In this document: positions 7,893 through 16,132 of the stretch, piece after piece
Layout: every line of letters begins with the position of its first letter
Numbering within the stretch: the stretch's first letter is position 1
Assembly (NCBI RefSeq): GCF_018327685.1
Contig: NZ_BNEL01000003.1
Span: forward strand, 2,728,001-2,792,000
Source: Streptomyces sp. TS71-3
Lineage (GTDB): Bacteria; Actinomycetota; Actinomycetes; Streptomycetales; Streptomycetaceae
Direction: 5' to 3'
DNA: 64,000 nt
Made by a program: the position numbers and the translations under genes
Notes under the pieces: model-generated
Database searches by the model: none
Told to the model about the DNA's origin: nothing
What the model saw: the letters and a program-made list of their open reading frames with translations, nothing else

Positions 7893-9848
7893 GTGCCGAC
7901 GCGGAGTCCGAGAGCGACGGGGTGGCGTGTGGCAAGGGCAAGGGGCGAGCGGCTGGCCGACCGCTATCGCTTGGAGGAGCCGCTGGGCAGAGGCGGCATG
8001 GGAGAGGTCTGGCGCGCCCACGACGAGCTGCTCGAACGGCCCGTGGCCGTCAAGTTCGCGCACCTGGCGAACCTCACGGACACCGGCAAGCTCAGAACGG
8101 AAGCCGTCAACGCCGCCCGCCTGCACCACCCCAACATCGTCGCCGTCTTCGACTTCGTCGAGGAGGGGGACACGTGCATGATCGTGCTGGAGTACGTGGC
8201 CGCGCCCAGCCTCGCGCGGATCGTGGCCGAACGCGGGCCGCTGAGCCCCGAAGAGGCGGGCGCCATCGGATGCCAGATCGCCGACGCGCTGGCGGCCTCG
8301 CACGCCCAGAGCGTGGTGCACGGCGACGTCACCCCGGAGAACATCCTCGTCAGGCCCGACGGCGTGGCGAAGCTGACCGACTTCGGCATCTCCCGCGCCC
8401 TGTGGTCCGAGCCCACCTACGACGGCACCCGCGCCGTCGGCGTGCACGGCAAGCCCAGCTACCTCCCGCCGGAGGTGGCGCAAGGCCGGCCCCTCGTCAA
8501 GGCGTCCGACGTCTTCGCGCTGGGGGCCACCCTGTACGCCGCCGTGGAGGGGCACTCCCCCTACGGGAAGGGCCGGACGCCGCAGAAGTACGTGGAGCTG
8601 GCAGCCGGCGCCGTCATCGAGGAGCCGCGGCGGGCCGGCCGGCTCAGGGAGCCGCTGCTCGCGCTGACCTCGGCGGACCCCGACGAGCGCCCCGACGCGG
8701 CGGGCGCCAGGCGGCTGCTGGGCAACGCCGCGCCGCTGCCCGCACAGGTCCAGGAGCGGCTGCACGAGGAGCGCACCCTGATCGACGCCACCCTCACCAT
8801 GCGGCTGCGTCCCGCGCCGGAGCAGCGCCGGTCGCCGCGCGGCTTCCCGTCCCTCGGCGGGGCCCGGCGGCCCTGGGCACTGGCCGCGGGCTCCGCCGCG
8901 GTGGTGGCGGCGCTGCTGGCGGGCCTCTTCGCGGCCAGGCCGTGGGACGGTTCGCCCGGGGACTCGGGGAAGGACGCGAAGGGCGCGCCCGCCGCCGCGA
9001 AGGACGCGGGCCGGATGGGCGAGGTCACGTCCGCCGACCCCTGCGGGCTGCTCAGCGCGACGACCTTCCGGAAGTACGGCGACGCGCACGTCGATCCGGA
9101 CTACGGCGAGCTGGACCGCTGCGACGTCCTGATCACCAAGGGCGACGACGACGCCGGCGACATCACCCTCGACTTCGCCTCCCACCCCGCGGAGCCGGAC
9201 TCCCAGACGCGCGTGCGGAAGGCCGGCGCGGTCAAGGTGGTCGAAGGGCCCAGCGAGGACGGGGAGTGCGACCGGGACATCCTGCTCCCGGACGGCAACG
9301 AGGTCCTGATCACCGGCGAGGTGCTCAAGGACCCGATGCCCGACCCCTGCACCCTCGCCTCGCTCGCCGCCGACCACGCGGCGGACATCCTCAACCACGG
9401 CCCCGTGCCCAGGCGCCCCGGCCCCTTCCCCGCCGACTCGCTGGCCCGCCTGAACGCCTGCGACCTGCTGGACGCCGCCGACCTCAAGGCGTTCCCGGCG
9501 ATCGACCCGGACACCATGGACCCCGAGTTCGCCGACTGGGCGTGCACCTGGTCGAGCGACACCTCCGGCAAGGCCGAGGTGTACCTGCTCTTCAACCGCG
9601 ACGACGACCTCACGGACAACGGCACCAGGGCGACGCTGGGCGGCAAGCCGGCCTACGTGGATCCGGGGGGCGAGGGTGACCACACCTGCGTGGTGTCGTC
9701 GGTCCACCGCACCTACACCGACACCGCCGGCGAGGAGACCATCGAGCACCTGTACCTGAAGACCACAGGTCAGGAGTCCGACGAGAAGCTCTGCGACACG
9801 GCCAAGGCGCTGACGACCGCGGTGGTCAGGAAGATCCAGAAGCCCTGA
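7893..9848 (+). CDS. membrane Ser/Thr protein kinase (PknB type) with degenerate catalytic loop
   Basis: 651 aa from the GTG at 7893 (GGAG 8 nt upstream); a second in-frame GTG at 7929 is an alternative. The kinase domain spans about residues 24-285: glycine loop GRGGMGEVW, Lys53 in VAVKFAH, DFG at 163-165. The catalytic loop reads VVHGDVTPENIL (Asp145) where the family norm is HRDxKPxN, so both the Arg and the phosphate-contacting Lys are replaced. One membrane segment follows at about 328-348. The extracellular part holds two Cys-containing repeats resembling DUF3558 lipoprotein domains (DPCGLLSATTFRKYG and NACDLLDAADLKAFP). It is probably a signalling kinase or pseudokinase sensing outside the cell. 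No obvious partner gene. Confidence 0.88.
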   Translation: MPTRSPRATGWRVARARGERLADRYRLEEPLGRGGMGEVWRAHDELLERPVAVKFAHLANLTDTGKLRTEAVNAARLHHPNIVAVFDFVEEGDTCMIVLEYVAAPSLARIVAERGPLSPEEAGAIGCQIADALAASHAQSVVHGDVTPENILVRPDGVAKLTDFGISRALWSEPTYDGTRAVGVHGKPSYLPPEVAQGRPLVKASDVFALGATLYAAVEGHSPYGKGRTPQKYVELAAGAVIEEPRRAGRLREPLLALTSADPDERPDAAGARRLLGNAAPLPAQVQERLHEERTLIDATLTMRLRPAPEQRRSPRGFPSLGGARRPWALAAGSAAVVAALLAGLFAARPWDGSPGDSGKDAKGAPAAAKDAGRMGEVTSADPCGLLSATTFRKYGDAHVDPDYGELDRCDVLITKGDDDAGDITLDFASHPAEPDSQTRVRKAGAVKVVEGPSEDGECDRDILLPDGNEVLITGEVLKDPMPDPCTLASLAADHAADILNHGPVPRRPGPFPADSLARLNACDLLDAADLKAFPAIDPDTMDPEFADWACTWSSDTSGKAEVYLLFNRDDDLTDNGTRATLGGKPAYVDPGGEGDHTCVVSSVHRTYTDTAGEETIEHLYLKTTGQESDEKLCDTAKALTTAVVRKIQKP

Positions 9849-10032
9849 GGGACGCGGGCCGTGTCCGGGCCGCGCGGGGCCGGCCGTGCGCCCGCGACGG
9901 CACGCGCCCCGGCTGAATCAGGGGCGCCCCGCGCGGCCTGCGCACGTCGATGGCCTGTTGACCCTCGTGGAAAGCGCGTTCTACGGTTGCGGCTGATTCC
10001 GTCGCAGGCGAGAGGGCAAGGGCCCAGGCAGC

Positions 10033-11871
10033 ATGAGCAGCAGCAACGGCACGCACGGTTCAGGCACTTCCGCGATCGACGGCACGCAGGGCGAGGGCAC
10101 ACCGGGCCCCCGCGCGGGCGCGCCCCGCGCCGACCGCCGCAGCCAGGCGTGGTTCGGCGCGTCGGGCCGGGCCGGCATGATCCACCGCTCCTGGATGCGC
10201 AACCAGGGCTACGGCGACGAGGTCTTCGACGGCCGCCCGGTGATCGGCATCGCCACCACCTGGTCGCAGCTCGCGCCCTGCAACGCCCACCTGGACGAGG
10301 TCGCGGAGGCCGTCAAGCGCGGCGTGTGGCAGGCCGGCGGCTTCCCGCTGGTGTTCCCGGTGCTCTCCACCGGGGAGACCATCATCCGCCCCACCGCCAT
10401 GCTCTTCCGCAACCTGATGGCGATGGACGCGGAGGAGCTCATCCGGAACAACCCGCTGGACGGCGTGGTGCTGCTGTCCGGCTGCGACAAGACCACGCCG
10501 GGCCTGCTGATGGGCGCGGCCAGCGTGGACATCCCCACGATCATGGTCACCGGCGGGCCCATGCTCAACGGCAAGTTCCGCGGCCAGGACGTCGGCTCCG
10601 GCACCCACGTCTGGAAGTTCGAGGCCGAGATGGCGGCCGGGCGGATGAGCGAGTGCCAGGCACGCGCCGCCGAGGGCTGCATGGCCCGCTCCAAGGGCCA
10701 CTGCATGACCATGGGCACCGCCTCCACGATGGCGTGCATGGCCGAGGCGCTCGGCATGCAGCTTCCCGGCGGCGGCGCCTACCCCGCGGTGGACGCGCGC
10801 CGCATGGAGCTGGCCCAGGAGTCGGGCCGCAGGATCGTCGACCTGGTCGACAAGGACATCAGGCCCAGCGACATCCTCACCCGCGAGGCCTTCGAGAACG
10901 CCATCCGCGCCAACGCCGCGATCGGCGGGTCCACCAACGCGTTCATCCACCTGATGGCCCTCGCCGGCCGCCTGGAGGGCGTCGAACTCGACTGGGACCT
11001 CTTCGACGCGCTCGGCCGCGAGGTGCCCACCCTCGTCAACCTGATGCCGTCCGGGCAGTACCTCATGGAGGACTTCTGCTATGCCGGGGGCCTGCCCGTC
11101 GTCCTGCGGCGGCTGGCCGAGGCCGGGGTGATGCACGCGGACTGCCTGACCGTCACGGGCCGCAGCACCGGCGAGAACGTCTCCGGCGCCGAGTGCTTCA
11201 ACGACGACGTGATCCGCACCTGGGCCGACCCCTACCAGCCGGCCGGCACCGGCACCGCCGTGCTGCACGGCAACCTCTGCCCGGACGGCGCGGTGCTCAA
11301 GCAGTCCGCGGCCAGCCCCGAACTGCTCGTCCACGAGGGCAGGGCGCGGGTCTTCGACTCGCCGGAGGCCTACCACGCCGTCAGCGACGACCCCGACCTG
11401 GACATCACCGCCGACGACGTCATCGTGGTCAGGGGCGCGGGACCGAAGGGCTACCCGGGCATGCCGGAGGTCGCCAACGTCGCCCTGCCCACCAAGCTCC
11501 TCAAGCAGGGCGTCAGCGACATGGTCCGCATCAGCGACGGCCGGATGAGCGGCACCGGCTACGGCACCGTGGTGCTCCACGTCAGCCCGGAGGCCGCGGT
11601 GGGCGGCCCGCTCTCCCTGGTCCGCGACGGCGACCGGATCCGGCTCGACGTGCCCGCGCGCGAACTGTCCCTGCTCGTCGACGACGCAGAGCTCGGGCGC
11701 CGCCGTACGGAGGCGGGCGCGGCCCCGGCCGCCGAGGAGAGCCCCGACCCGGCGGGGCCCGGCGGCTACGCCTGGCTCTACCGCCAGCACGTCCAGCAGG
11801 CCCACAAAGGCGCCGACTTCGACTTCCTCACCGGCACCCGGGGCCACGCGGTGCCCCGGGACTCCCACTGA
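10033..11871 (+). CDS. IlvD/Edd family dehydratase, sugar-acid (pentonate) type
   Basis: 612 aa. Three cysteines expected to hold the Fe-S cluster are present: Cys83 (APCNAH), Cys151 (SGCDKTTPG) and Cys224 (GHCMTMGTASTM). The N-terminal RSWMRNQGYG and WSQLAPCN resemble L-arabinonate and related sugar-acid dehydratases more than branched-chain IlvD. Those enzymes convert an aldonate to a 2-keto-3-deoxy acid, which would suit pentose released from plant walls. The substrate is inferred. The first 40 residues are Gly/Ser/Thr/Ala-rich and variable. No other pentonate-pathway gene is adjacent. Confidence 0.85.
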   Translation: MSSSNGTHGSGTSAIDGTQGEGTPGPRAGAPRADRRSQAWFGASGRAGMIHRSWMRNQGYGDEVFDGRPVIGIATTWSQLAPCNAHLDEVAEAVKRGVWQAGGFPLVFPVLSTGETIIRPTAMLFRNLMAMDAEELIRNNPLDGVVLLSGCDKTTPGLLMGAASVDIPTIMVTGGPMLNGKFRGQDVGSGTHVWKFEAEMAAGRMSECQARAAEGCMARSKGHCMTMGTASTMACMAEALGMQLPGGGAYPAVDARRMELAQESGRRIVDLVDKDIRPSDILTREAFENAIRANAAIGGSTNAFIHLMALAGRLEGVELDWDLFDALGREVPTLVNLMPSGQYLMEDFCYAGGLPVVLRRLAEAGVMHADCLTVTGRSTGENVSGAECFNDDVIRTWADPYQPAGTGTAVLHGNLCPDGAVLKQSAASPELLVHEGRARVFDSPEAYHAVSDDPDLDITADDVIVVRGAGPKGYPGMPEVANVALPTKLLKQGVSDMVRISDGRMSGTGYGTVVLHVSPEAAVGGPLSLVRDGDRIRLDVPARELSLLVDDAELGRRRTEAGAAPAAEESPDPAGPGGYAWLYRQHVQQAHKGADFDFLTGTRGHAVPRDSH

Positions 11872-11902
11872 CACCGGCCCGCCACCGCGTCCTTGCATGA
11901 GG

Positions 11903-11953
11903 GAACGGGACCGGGCCGGCGGCCGTTCCGGTGACCGCGGCCCGATCCCGTTC
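11903..11953. terminator. bidirectional hairpin terminator
   Basis: GAACGGGA-C-CGGGCC pairs with GGCCCG-A-TCCCGTTC (14 bp, one internal mismatch) between the convergent dehydratase and GH5 genes. Confidence 0.65.
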
Positions 11954-11975
11954 GCATGGGGTGCCCGGTGGGCCG

Positions 11976-13124
11976 TCAGCCGCCGAGGGCGTGGGCGGCG
12001 GCGTGCTGGGTGGCGAGGTGGGTGTGCAGGCCCTCGCCGTACGCGGTGGGCGTGCCGTTGTAGTCGCTGATCAGGGACGGACCCGAGGAGCAGTCCCAGG
12101 TGTTCCAGGTCCAGCCCAGATAGCCGGCGCCGTGCTGGTCGGCCCAGTTCATGACCTGGTCGACGAAGCCGTGCGCGCAGTCGTTCTCACCGATCTCGGA
12201 GAGCGTCAGCGGCACCTGCCGGGCGACGGGCGCGAGCTGGCTGTCGAAGCAGGACGTGCTGGAGCAGGTGTTGAAGTTGTACAGGTGCGCGAAGGCGGCC
12301 AGGTTGCCGGCCGGGTCCTTCGGCGCGTAGGCGAGCCACTGCGTCAGGTCGTTGGAGTAGGCGAGGCCGCCCAGCAGGATGACGTCGGTGTTCCCGGTCT
12401 TGCGCACCGCGTCCACCAGGCTCTGGAATCCGGCCACCTGGTAGCCGATGCCCGGGCAGCTGCCGCCGTCGCGCCAGCAGGTCCAGCCGGTGGTCTCGTT
12501 GCCCGTGGCACGCTCCGGGTAGGGCTCGTTGAACAGGTCGAGGACCACGCGCCGGTCCTGGAAGGCACTGGCCACGCCCGACCAGAAGGCCGGCGCGTAC
12601 TGGGCGTCGGGCATGGGTTTCTGGCAGGTGGCCGCGGTGTCGGCGCAGCCCGCGGACGGGCCCGAGTAGGCGCCGTGGCTCCAGTGCATCTCCAGGATCG
12701 GCGTGATGCCGGCCGCCAGCAGCATCTTCACATAGGCGGCCACGGCGCTCTGGTAGGCCGCGCCGCCGTAGGCCGCGGGGACGTTCGCGGTGCCCAGCCA
12801 GCACTCCTCGTTGAGGGGCACGCGCACCGCGGTGACGTGCCAGGACCGGATGGCGTCGACGGACGCGCGGTCCATCGGCCCGTCCCAGAACCCGTTGCCC
12901 TGGATGCAGGCGAACTCGCCACCCGAGCGGTTCACGCCGAGCAGCCGGTACGGGGTGCCGGAGGCGGTCACCAGCCGGTTGCCGGACACCTTGAGCTCGG
13001 GCGCCGCCGCGGCGGCCGGGGCCGCCGGCGCGGCACCCGCCTCGGCCGCGGGGACGGCGATCGAGAACGCGGCGGCGGCGAACAGGGCCAGCGCGGACGC
13101 AAGGAGCGAGACATGACGTCTCAT
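11976..13124 (-). CDS. secreted GH5 cellulase-like glycoside hydrolase
   Basis: 382 aa. The ATG at 13124 gives a standard signal peptide (MRRHVSLLAS..., cleavage near residue 29-32) and an Ala/Pro-rich mature start. The GH5 barrel begins GTPYRLLGVNRSGGEF; Glu200 in LFNEPYP is the acid/base and Glu310 in LSEIGEND the nucleophile. Several cysteine pairs suggest disulfides. There is no CBM. The operator at 13226-13239 implies cellobiose-type control. Endo-beta-1,4-glucanase is most likely; a mannanase or other beta-glucanase cannot be excluded because the subfamily is not recognised. Confidence 0.87.
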   Translation of the reverse strand: MRRHVSLLASALALFAAAAFSIAVPAAEAGAAPAAPAAAAAPELKVSGNRLVTASGTPYRLLGVNRSGGEFACIQGNGFWDGPMDRASVDAIRSWHVTAVRVPLNEECWLGTANVPAAYGGAAYQSAVAAYVKMLLAAGITPILEMHWSHGAYSGPSAGCADTAATCQKPMPDAQYAPAFWSGVASAFQDRRVVLDLFNEPYPERATGNETTGWTCWRDGGSCPGIGYQVAGFQSLVDAVRKTGNTDVILLGGLAYSNDLTQWLAYAPKDPAGNLAAFAHLYNFNTCSSTSCFDSQLAPVARQVPLTLSEIGENDCAHGFVDQVMNWADQHGAGYLGWTWNTWDCSSGPSLISDYNGTPTAYGEGLHTHLATQHAAAHALGG

Positions 13125-13225
13125 GGGGGGATCCCTTCGTTCTCGCGACAGTTGCTGGAGAAGCGCTCCTGGGTGAGAAGCACCGCATGGGTGGTGCACG
13201 AAGAGCTGCGGGAGGCTTCGATGGA

Positions 13226-13278
13226 TGGAAGCGCTTCCACGACTGGCTCACAGTAGCGGCACGGTATGCCTTTGGGAA
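13226..13278 (-). promoter_or_regulatory. GH5 promoter with CebR-type operator
   Basis: A perfect palindrome TGGAAGCGCTTCCA lies at 13226-13239. Upstream on the minus strand are a -10-like TACTGT (13255-13250) and a -35-like TTCCCA (13278-13273) with a 17-bp spacer. The operator covers the expected start of transcription, about 100 bp before the GH5 start codon. A partial half-site (GGAGAAGCGCTCC) lies nearer the gene at about 13157-13169. Confidence 0.8.
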
Positions 13279-13627
13279 GGTCGCCGGAGCCGTGGCCGGG
13301 CAGCGGGGCGGTAGGGCCGAATTTCGCCGGGAAATGCAGGGTTCGCGCCTGTGAGCACGGCCGGTGTTTCCCCAAGTGGCTCCCGCGGGCGCTCCCTGGA
13401 CCGTACAGTCGCGCCCGGCGACGTTTCTGGAAGCGCACCCAGACCCAGGTCCTGTCGCCGTCCTCAGGCAACGGCACGACGGTTCCGGGCGGCGGCCCGG
13501 GACCAGACGGGTGGTCAGGGCGCTTGTGCGGGCCGGGCGGTGGCACGGCCGGTCGCCGCGCGCCGGCCCGCGGCGCCGCCGCGGAGGTGGCCGCCTCCTG
13601 TCCCGCGAGACGGAAGGGAACGCTCGG
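13279..13627. other. intergenic region before lipoprotein gene
   Basis: About 350 bp. No credible gene, repeat or operator beyond the GH5 promoter was seen. A GGAAGGGAA ribosome site lies just before 13628. Confidence 0.5.
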
Positions 13628-14674
13628 ATGCAACGCGCGAGGCTCGCCGCGGCTGCGGCCATGGTTCTGGCGGTGCTGGCCGCCACCGGGTGCTCGGACG
13701 GCGGGGGCGGCGGTGCCGGCGCGGAGCGGGCCGCCCCCGTGGGGCCGGGCAGCACCCCGCTGGTCAGGGAGCTCGACCAGGTCCGCAGCACCGACGCCTC
13801 CAGGGCCTGGACCACCTACGGCGACCTGGCGGCGCAGCGCGCCCTCGGCGGTGGTCAGCCGGCTGCCGCCCTGGCGGCGATGTGGTCCTACGGCTGGGCC
13901 ACCACCCAGGCCCGCGACGCGCAGGCCAAGGCGGGCCTCTCCCTGGACGGCAGCACGGCCGGCCAGGTGCTGGAGGTCGGCGACTCGCACGGCAGCGGCC
14001 GCTTCGAGGGCGGCATGGACACGGCGGCGGTGGTGTCCGCGGCGAAGGCGATGGGCGCCCGGAAGGACGGCAGCGCCGGCCCGCTGGCACTGTGGCGGCT
14101 GGCGGACGACGGCAAGGCGCAGCGCAGCGGAAAGCTCGCGGAACTCTCCCGGGGCACCGCCGACTTCAACGTCCTGGCCGTCGGCGGGCACACCCTCGTG
14201 CGCGCCGGCAGCCGGGCGGACGCGGAGATGCTCAGCGCGGACGGCAAGGGCGACACCCTGGCCCGGGACCCGGAGTTCCGGGCGGTCGCCGACTGCCTGG
14301 GCAGGCCGCTCGCCGCCACCCTCACCGACCAGCACATGGCCATGGGCGCGGCGTCCCCGGAGCCCGCCGGCTTCGTCAGCGGCGCCGGCGTCGTCGGCGG
14401 CAGCCCCACCGCGCTCACGCAGGTCGCCTGCCGTACCGCGCCGTCCGAGGACGAGGCCGAGAAGGCGGCCCGCGCGATCCGGGACAGGCTCGCGCACGGC
14501 AGGACGCGGCTGAGCGGGCTCCGCTGGAGCGACCTGCTCTCCGGAGCCAGGGCCACGGTGACCGGCGGCGGGCGCGTCGTCCGGGTCACCGCCACGTCCG
14601 AGAAGAGCCCCGAGCTGATGCTGGAGATGCTCCTCTCCGGGGACCTCTCCGACCTGCTGGACACCTCGGGCTGA
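13628..14674 (+). CDS. putative secreted lipoprotein, unknown function
   Basis: 348 aa. The ATG at 13628 follows GGAAGGGAA; the signal peptide ends in the lipobox LAATGC (Cys at residue 21), followed by a Gly-rich tether. The mature part (LVRELDQVRSTDASRAWTTYGDLAAQRALGG...) contains two cysteines and no domain I can name. It resembles the many uncharacterised lipoproteins of actinomycetes. Its position between two cellulase genes does not by itself imply a role in cellulose use, and no CebR-type box precedes it. Confidence 0.8.
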   Translation: MQRARLAAAAAMVLAVLAATGCSDGGGGGAGAERAAPVGPGSTPLVRELDQVRSTDASRAWTTYGDLAAQRALGGGQPAAALAAMWSYGWATTQARDAQAKAGLSLDGSTAGQVLEVGDSHGSGRFEGGMDTAAVVSAAKAMGARKDGSAGPLALWRLADDGKAQRSGKLAELSRGTADFNVLAVGGHTLVRAGSRADAEMLSADGKGDTLARDPEFRAVADCLGRPLAATLTDQHMAMGAASPEPAGFVSGAGVVGGSPTALTQVACRTAPSEDEAEKAARAIRDRLAHGRTRLSGLRWSDLLSGARATVTGGGRVVRVTATSEKSPELMLEMLLSGDLSDLLDTSG

Positions 14675-14859
14675 CGGGGCATCGCCGGGGTGGGGCCGGG
14701 GGAGTCAGGGGCCTCCACCCCGGGTGTACTCCCGGCCCGACTCGCCTGCCGGTGGTCCGAGATGCCCGTCGCACGGCAGTGTTCCCGCGTAGTCATGCGG
14801 AAATCTCGTGAAAATGCCGAGGGCATCTGGTGGAGCATCAAGGAGTCCCTGCAACGGCA
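14675..14859. other. intergenic region upstream of LPMO promoter
   Basis: 185 bp after the lipoprotein gene with no recognisable gene; it leads into the LPMO promoter and its 155-nt leader. Confidence 0.5.
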
Positions 14860-14903
14860 TTTACGCGTCATCCGGCCCGCGCTAGGTTATGGGAGCGCTC
14901 CCA
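14860..14903 (+). promoter_or_regulatory. LPMO promoter with perfect CebR-type operator
   Basis: -35-like TTTACG (14860-14865), 17-bp spacer, -10-like TAGGTT (14883-14888), then TGGGAGCGCTCCCA at 14890-14903, identical to the known CebR consensus. The operator sits on the predicted transcription start. Confidence 0.85.
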
Positions 14904-15058
14904 TTTGGCGTGGGCTCGTTCCCCTGTGTCGTGGGCCGCTGTGGGAAGCGCGCACCTGCACGGTCACCCGTACGCGCGGCCCGCCGCGAACCGTGGTCCG
15001 TCCGGCCCCTGGGCCGGCACGTACCGCGGTGGCAATCACCCCCCAAGGAGACTCCTTC

Positions 15059-15787
15059 ATGGTCATCCGACTTCTCGAAAGAGCGAAGGTCCCGGTCCGC
15101 CTCCAGCGCCTGCTCGGCGTCTTAGGGGCGGCGCTGCTGGCTCTGGCCTTCGTGTCCGTGTCGACGCCGGCGTCTGCCCACGGCGTCGCCATGATGCCCG
15201 GTTCCCGCACGTACCTGTGTTACAAGAACGGCCAGACGTCGACCGGCGCCCTCAACCCGACCAACGCGGCCTGCAAGGCGGCGTTCGCGCAGTCGGGCGG
15301 CACGCCGCTGTACAACTGGTTCGCCGTGCTCGACTCCAACGCGGGCGGCAAGGGCCAGGGCTACGTCCCGGACGGGAAGATCTGCAGCGCGGGCGACAAG
15401 TCGCCCTACAACTTCTCGGCCTACAACGCGGCCCGCAACGACTGGCCCAAGACCCACCTGACGTCCGGTTCGACCATCCAGGTCCAGTACAGCAACTGGG
15501 CGGCGCACCCGGGTGACTTCCGGGTCTACCTCACCAAGCAGGGCTGGTCGCCGACCACTCCGCTGGCCTGGGGCGACATGACGCAGATCCAGACCGTCAC
15601 CAACCCGCCGGCGCAGGGCGGTGCGGGCCAGGACGGCGGCCACTACTACTGGAACCTCAACCTGCCCTCCGGCCGCAGCGGTAACGCCCTGCTGTTCATC
15701 CAGTGGGTCCGCTCGGACAGCCAGGAGAACTTCTTCTCCTGCTCCGACATCGTCTTCGACGGCGGCAGCGGCCAGGTCACCTTCTGA
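15059..15787 (+). CDS. AA10 lytic polysaccharide monooxygenase, secreted
   Basis: 242 aa. The signal peptide ends STPASA and cleavage exposes His41 as the mature N-terminus (HGVAMMPGSRTYLCYKNG), the first ligand of the copper histidine brace; the second is His150 in SNWAAHPGDF, with the axial aromatic in ENFFSCSD. The size is that of a single catalytic domain without CBM. AA10 enzymes cleave crystalline cellulose or chitin oxidatively; the CebR-type operator and the cellulase neighbours favour cellulose. Codon 22 is TTA, implying bldA-dependent translation. AAGGAG lies 8 nt before the ATG inside the small palindrome AAGGAGACTCCTT, which could partly mask it. Confidence 0.93.
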   Translation: MVIRLLERAKVPVRLQRLLGVLGAALLALAFVSVSTPASAHGVAMMPGSRTYLCYKNGQTSTGALNPTNAACKAAFAQSGGTPLYNWFAVLDSNAGGKGQGYVPDGKICSAGDKSPYNFSAYNAARNDWPKTHLTSGSTIQVQYSNWAAHPGDFRVYLTKQGWSPTTPLAWGDMTQIQTVTNPPAQGGAGQDGGHYYWNLNLPSGRSGNALLFIQWVRSDSQENFFSCSDIVFDGGSGQVTF

Positions 15788-15833
15788 GACACCCGCGGTG
15801 CCCGCGCCGGGCGCCCGACCCGCCTGGCACCAC

Positions 15834-15862
15834 CCGCTCCCGCGGCACGTCCGCGGGAGCGG
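15834..15862 (+). terminator. LPMO terminator
   Basis: Perfect 12-bp stem CCGCTCCCGCGG / CCGCGGGAGCGG with 5-nt loop, 47 bp after the LPMO stop. Confidence 0.85.
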
Positions 15863-15986
15863 ACGGCGGCACCGGGGCCCCGTGCCACAGGGGCGCGGGG
15901 CCCTTCCGCGTTCCGGGCCGGCTCCAAGGCCCGGACGCGTTTTCCCGCTCAGGGCCCGCTCCGGCGCCCTCTGCTACCCTGCCCGT

Positions 15987-16040
15987 ATGCAGCAGCGCGC
16001 CTTGATGACGACGACGCCGGAGAGTCTCCCGGCGCGCTGA
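15987..16040 (+). CDS. threonine leader peptide (17 aa)
   Basis: ATG to TGA encodes MQQRALMTTTPESLPAR. Three ACG Thr codons in a row at positions 8-10 make it a sensor of charged tRNA-Thr, and it is followed by a strong hairpin and a threonyl-tRNA synthetase gene. Probably leaderless, as the -10 box ends 6 nt before the ATG. Confidence 0.75.
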   Translation: MQQRALMTTTPESLPAR

Positions 16041-16056
16041 CCGATGTCTTGAGTCC

Positions 16057-16085
16057 GAAGCCCCGGGGCGACGCCCCGGGGCTTC
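16057..16085 (+). terminator. attenuator terminator hairpin
   Basis: GAAGCCCCGGGGC / GCCCCGGGGCTTC, 13 perfect base pairs with a 3-nt GAC loop, no U-tract, as is common in Streptomyces. It lies 48 bp before the ThrRS start. Confidence 0.85.
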
Positions 16086-16132
16086 GCCGTGTGCCCGGAC
16101 GCGTGCCCCGCACAGACCGTGAGGAGAACGCC

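Larger units (their letters stand above)
15975..16085 (+). promoter_or_regulatory. threonine attenuator leader of the ThrRS gene
   Basis: -10-like TACCCT at 15975-15980 places transcription close to the leader-peptide ATG at 15987. Within the leader, GCGCGCC (15995-16001) can pair with GGCGCGC (16031-16037), enclosing three consecutive Thr codons (16008-16016). GCCGG/CCGGC within the loop can form an inner stem. The 13-bp terminator hairpin at 16057-16085 follows. A ribosome stalled at the Thr codons would disrupt the first stem, the logic of classical attenuation. The exact antiterminator fold is not derived here. Confidence 0.75.
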
